From positions 1 to 17,331 of the forward strand of contig WFSP01000006.1 of the NCBI GenBank assembly GCA_015485995.1: a DNA stretch of 17,331 bases, read 5' to 3'. The notes beneath the pieces are model-generated. The model searched no databases, was not told the DNA's origin, and was given only the letters and a program-made list of their open reading frames with translations. This document shows positions 15,073-17,331 of the stretch, piece after piece. Each line of letters opens with the position of its first letter. Position 1 is the stretch's first letter. A program made the translations under genes and the position numbers. The DNA comes from Caldisericales bacterium. GTDB lineage: Bacteria; Caldisericota; Caldisericia; Caldisericales; Caldisericaceae.

Positions 15073-16455
15073 ATGGAAGAATATGACATTGCAATAATTG
15101 GCTCAGGATCAGCAGGCTACGTTTCAGCAATCAGGGCTGCCGACCTTGGAAAGAAAGTTGTCGTAGTAGAGCACAGAGAAATAGGTGGCACCTGTTTGAA
15201 CAGAGGTTGCATTCCCACAAAAGCGCTCCTTAAAGTTGCCGAGATTTACGAAACAATTAAAAATTCAAAAGCATTTGGGATAAGTGCAGAGAATTTGTCC
15301 TACGATCCCGAATCTATCCAGAGAAGAAAACAAGCAGTCGTAAGAAGGCTTGTTTCCGGAGTAGAATTTTTATTTAAATCAAGAAAAATCACGGTTGAAA
15401 AGGGCACGGGAAAACTCCTTGACGAGCACACTATACAAATTTCAAACGGAAAAACAGTAAAGGCAAAAGATATCGTAATAGCAACCGGCTCAGAACCGGC
15501 ACTTATACCTGTATTTAAAATCGACCATAAGAATGTCCTTACAAGTGATGATATATTGAATCTTACTGCTCTTCCAAAAGATATACTCATTGTAGGTGCA
15601 GGAGCAATAGGCACAGAATTTGCAACTTTCCTTTCTACTTTAGGCGTAAAGGTTACAATCGTAGAAATGATGCCACAGGTTGTTCCAACCCTTAAAGATA
15701 AAAAATTTGCAAGTATGATTCAGCGTTTTCTCGAAAAACACGGAGTAAAAATTCTTACGGACACAAAAATTGAAAATATCAATATCGCAAAAGACGGAGA
15801 AGTCGTGTCTACCCTCGGAAATGGAGAAGAAATTCATACGGAGAAAGTGCTCGTTTCAATTGGAAGAAAACTTAACTCCGATGGGATAGGGTTAGAAAAA
15901 CTTGGAATTAATAAAGAGCGCGCTAGAATTGTGGTAGATGAACATCTTAGAACGAACATTCCAAACATATACGCAATAGGGGATGTTGTTGGAGGATTAC
16001 TCCTTGCACACAAGGCAATGAAAGAAGGCGCAACTGCAGCTGAGATTATTGCGGGAATGGATAAGAAAATGGATTACAGGGTTGTACCGTGGGCAATATT
16101 CACAACACCGGAGATTGCATCGGTGGGGCTTACGGAAGAAGAGGCAAAAGAGCAAGGAATGAATGTAATAACCGGCGAATTCCCATTCACTGCAAACGGA
16201 AAAGCAGTATCAATGAATGCAACTGACGGGGAAGTAAAAATTGTTGCAAGAAAAGACACAAATGAAGTTATCGGAGCACAAATCATAGGGCCAGAAGCAT
16301 CAGTAATGATTGCCGAACTCGCAATTGCAGTGGAGAAAAAACTTTCTTTAAGAGATGTTGCAGATACAATTCATACACATCCAACACTTCCCGAGGCAAC
16401 AATGGGAGCTGCAAAAGATGCACTTGGAGAAGTAATACATATGGTAAGGAGGTAA
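15073..16455 (+). CDS. lpd: Dihydrolipoamide dehydrogenase
   Basis: This flavoprotein disulfide reductase of 460 residues, typical family length, oxidises or reduces protein-bound dihydrolipoamide with NAD+/NADH. The FAD motif is GSGSAG (10-15). The redox pair Cys41/Cys46 sits in GGTCLNRGCIPTK. GAGAIG followed by a strand ending in VEMM, with an acidic end, suggests NAD(H) preference. AIGDV is the second FAD motif. The catalytic His436-Glu441 pair lies in HTHPTLPE. The start at 15073 is preferred to the ATG at 15058 because GGAGG (15060-15064) lies 8 bases before it and overlaps the earlier ATG's surroundings. No 2-oxoacid dehydrogenase or glycine cleavage genes are adjacent. Its end carries the AGGAGG of the next gene. 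Confidence 0.95.
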   Translation: MEEYDIAIIGSGSAGYVSAIRAADLGKKVVVVEHREIGGTCLNRGCIPTKALLKVAEIYETIKNSKAFGISAENLSYDPESIQRRKQAVVRRLVSGVEFLFKSRKITVEKGTGKLLDEHTIQISNGKTVKAKDIVIATGSEPALIPVFKIDHKNVLTSDDILNLTALPKDILIVGAGAIGTEFATFLSTLGVKVTIVEMMPQVVPTLKDKKFASMIQRFLEKHGVKILTDTKIENINIAKDGEVVSTLGNGEEIHTEKVLVSIGRKLNSDGIGLEKLGINKERARIVVDEHLRTNIPNIYAIGDVVGGLLLAHKAMKEGATAAEIIAGMDKKMDYRVVPWAIFTTPEIASVGLTEEEAKEQGMNVITGEFPFTANGKAVSMNATDGEVKIVARKDTNEVIGAQIIGPEASVMIAELAIAVEKKLSLRDVADTIHTHPTLPEATMGAAKDALGEVIHMVRR

Positions 16456-16761
16456 ATGGTGGAAAAGAAGGAAGTTGAAGGAGTAGTCGCCGAAACTGAG
16501 AACAATACTGCGTATATATATTTAAGCAGTGAAAAAGCTGGCGAGCTCTCAGAGGCAAGTTTTGTGGAACTACCTGAAATTGGAAAAGGAGTAAAAGAAG
16601 GAGAGCAATTTGCCAATGTGGAAACAGCAAAATCCGTTGAAAGCCTCAAAAGCCCGGTTAGCGGAACAGTTACTGCTATCGCAGAAGACCTTAAAAACAC
16701 ACCGGCAAACATATCATCTAAAACGTCCAGAGAGAATTTTATCATTCAGATAAATATATAA
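16456..16761 (+). CDS. Short GcvH-like lipoyl carrier protein
   Basis: This 101-residue protein resembles glycine cleavage H protein. FVELPEIGKGVKEGEQF (36-52) matches the H-protein strand. ETAKSVESLKSPVSG (56-70) matches the lipoylation hairpin, with Lys59 as the likely lipoylated residue. It is about 25 residues shorter than usual H proteins, mainly at the N-terminus and near the C-terminal helix. It directly follows lpd (stop TAA, then ATG), so the pair is translationally coupled. AGGAGG is only 3 bases before the ATG, so the GTG at 16459 (6-base spacing) may be used. No gcvP or gcvT is visible, which argues for a role other than glycine cleavage. A role as lipoyl electron carrier for the AhpD-like protein is inferred. 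Confidence 0.85.
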   Translation: MVEKKEVEGVVAETENNTAYIYLSSEKAGELSEASFVELPEIGKGVKEGEQFANVETAKSVESLKSPVSGTVTAIAEDLKNTPANISSKTSRENFIIQINI

Positions 16762-16790
16762 GCCATAAGTTGGATTTTTAGTATATAAAC

Positions 16791-16819
16791 ATAATGCCCG
16801 CAAAACACGCGGGCATTAT
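16791..16819 (+). terminator. Hairpin after the lipoyl carrier gene, weak T-run
   Basis: ATAATGCCCGC (16791-16801) and GCGGGCATTAT (16809-16819) form an 11-base stem with a 7-base loop, 29 bases after the stop. No immediate T-run follows; a short TTTAATTTT comes about 10 bases later. It probably ends or stabilises the lpd transcript. Confidence 0.6.
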
Positions 16820-17063
16820 GAATTCACAGTTTAATTTTCTCATAGGATTATTGAAATCAGAAATCTTCCAAAAAACTACTCTAAAATTAAATAATTCACC
16901 GAAAAATTTTACAAAATTTCAAGGGTAATGCCAGAATTTCTGCCACCTTTTCTGTATTCCTCCTCCCAAAAGAGGCACCACAAGAACTTTCATATTGTGT
17001 TAGCTTATTTGCCAGCATTATAATAAGAAAATTATATAAATAACTAACTGATATATAATAAAT
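16820..17063. other. AT-rich stretch between the hairpin and the insertion sequence end
   Basis: I found no supportable gene here. A - strand frame of about 40 codons starting at 17018 has no Shine-Dalgarno site and no recognised motif. No RNA gene or direct-repeat target duplication could be confirmed, because the far end of the insertion sequence is outside the window. Confidence 0.5.
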
Positions 17064-17331
17064 CCTGATACTGTCAATAGTTTTGTGTCAAATTCTTTCA
17101 TAGGGTAGAAGCCTTCATTTTGTCAGTAGTTGCAGCTATAGTTGCTTTAGCTTTATGCTTTGTTTCTTTTCCTTTTCTTCCTTCTTTATTCCTGTTACAC
17201 CTTTTTTCCCTTATCTTTATCACTGCATCCCTTGCGTTTTGGAATCCTCTTAGCTTTCTTGAAGCATACTTCTCATTCATATCTATGGATACAAGGTAGA
17301 CTATCTTCTCTGCAGAGTTTACTTGAGGGAA
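17064..17331 (-). mobile_element. End of an IS256-like (mutator) insertion sequence, runs off the window
   Basis: The - strand carries the end of a transposase-like frame. About 5 bases past its stop comes AATTTGACACAAAACTATTG and then ACAGTATCAGG (17092-17064), which resembles IS256-family terminal repeats (a TTTGACACAAAA...TTGACA...TC pattern). The exact edge cannot be set without the other end. The identification rests on family resemblance of the terminus and of the protein tail. Confidence 0.5.
17098..17331 (-). CDS. C-terminal part of an IS256-like transposase (partial)
   Basis: The frame is open from the right edge to a stop at 17098, giving 77 residues. The visible start, FPQVNSAEKIVYLVSIDMNE, followed by KYASRKLRGFQNARDAV, matches the last segment of IS256-family (mutator) transposases: 'FPn..S..KlvYL...d.n.kW....l.gf..A'. 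That places the DDE catalytic residues outside the window. The last 30 or so residues are Lys/Arg/Thr/Ala-rich (NRNKEGRKGKETKHKAKATI) and go beyond the usual end of the family, so the gene may have suffered a late frameshift or may simply have a basic tail. The protein is encoded on the - strand, pointing toward the lipoyl cluster. Confidence 0.5.
   Translation of the reverse strand, partial: FPQVNSAEKIVYLVSIDMNEKYASRKLRGFQNARDAVIKIREKRCNRNKEGRKGKETKHKAKATIAATTDKMKASTL

Noticed and set aside
16900..17018. Short - strand frame of about 40 codons next to the IS end
   Set aside because: No ribosome binding site and no recognisable motif; the start codon overlaps an AT-rich TATAAT that lacks a -35.
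1..17331. CRISPR arrays, tRNA or rRNA genes, riboswitches
   Set aside because: No regularly spaced direct repeats, no cloverleaf-like or rRNA stretches, and no riboswitch core that I could recognise on either strand.

Overview
The window reads as chromosomal DNA of an anaerobic, probably thermophilic, AT-rich bacterium. Genes are packed with overlapping stops and starts, purine-rich Shine-Dalgarno sites (AGGAGG) precede nearly every start, and promoters resemble sigma-70 sites. The dominant feature is an Mbx-type membrane complex operon, known from Thermococcales and Thermotogota-like fermenters. Thermotogota or Caldisericota is a guess from this layout and not established by the sequence.

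Layout. (1) 1-882, + strand: the last codons of a gene resembling adenosylhomocysteinase, then a proteasome-like Ntn-hydrolase fold protein, closed by a perfect-palindrome terminator. (2) 883-1219: AT-rich DNA without a convincing gene. (3) 1220-2764, - strand: an FGGY-family carbohydrate kinase. (4) 2833-14101, - strand: one long operon with a recognisable promoter (14101-14074) and terminator (2857-2833). Its 13 complex genes run in the order MrpE, MrpF, MrpG, MbhD-like (DUF4040), MbhE+MrpB fusion, MrpC, two MrpD/NuoL-like subunits, NuoH-, NuoB-, NuoC- and NuoD-like, and finally a NuoI-like ferredoxin fused to a GltD/NfnB-like flavoprotein. A 14th gene encodes a small protein with a degenerate Hint (intein/hedgehog-like) module. 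(5) 14102-14305: divergent regulatory region with a consensus + strand promoter. (6) 14306-16819, + strand: ArsR-type regulator, CxxC AhpD-like (carboxymuconolactone decarboxylase family) protein, terminator, dihydrolipoamide dehydrogenase, and a short GcvH-like lipoyl carrier. (7) 17064-17331: the end of an IS256-like insertion sequence that runs off the window.

How the parts fit. The Mrp module should couple to Na+/H+ movement and the NuoBCDHI-like module to electron transfer from ferredoxin. The large subunit has a Glu in place of the second Cys of each [NiFe] CxxC motif, so it is not a normal hydrogenase. The fused FAD/NAD(P) flavoprotein suggests a ferredoxin:NAD(P)+ oxidoreductase energised by, or generating, an ion gradient. 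The divergent cluster looks like a lipoyl-based thiol redox relay (NAD(P)H -> Lpd -> lipoyl carrier -> AhpD-like protein) controlled by an ArsR protein. The two units share one intergenic region and may be co-regulated.
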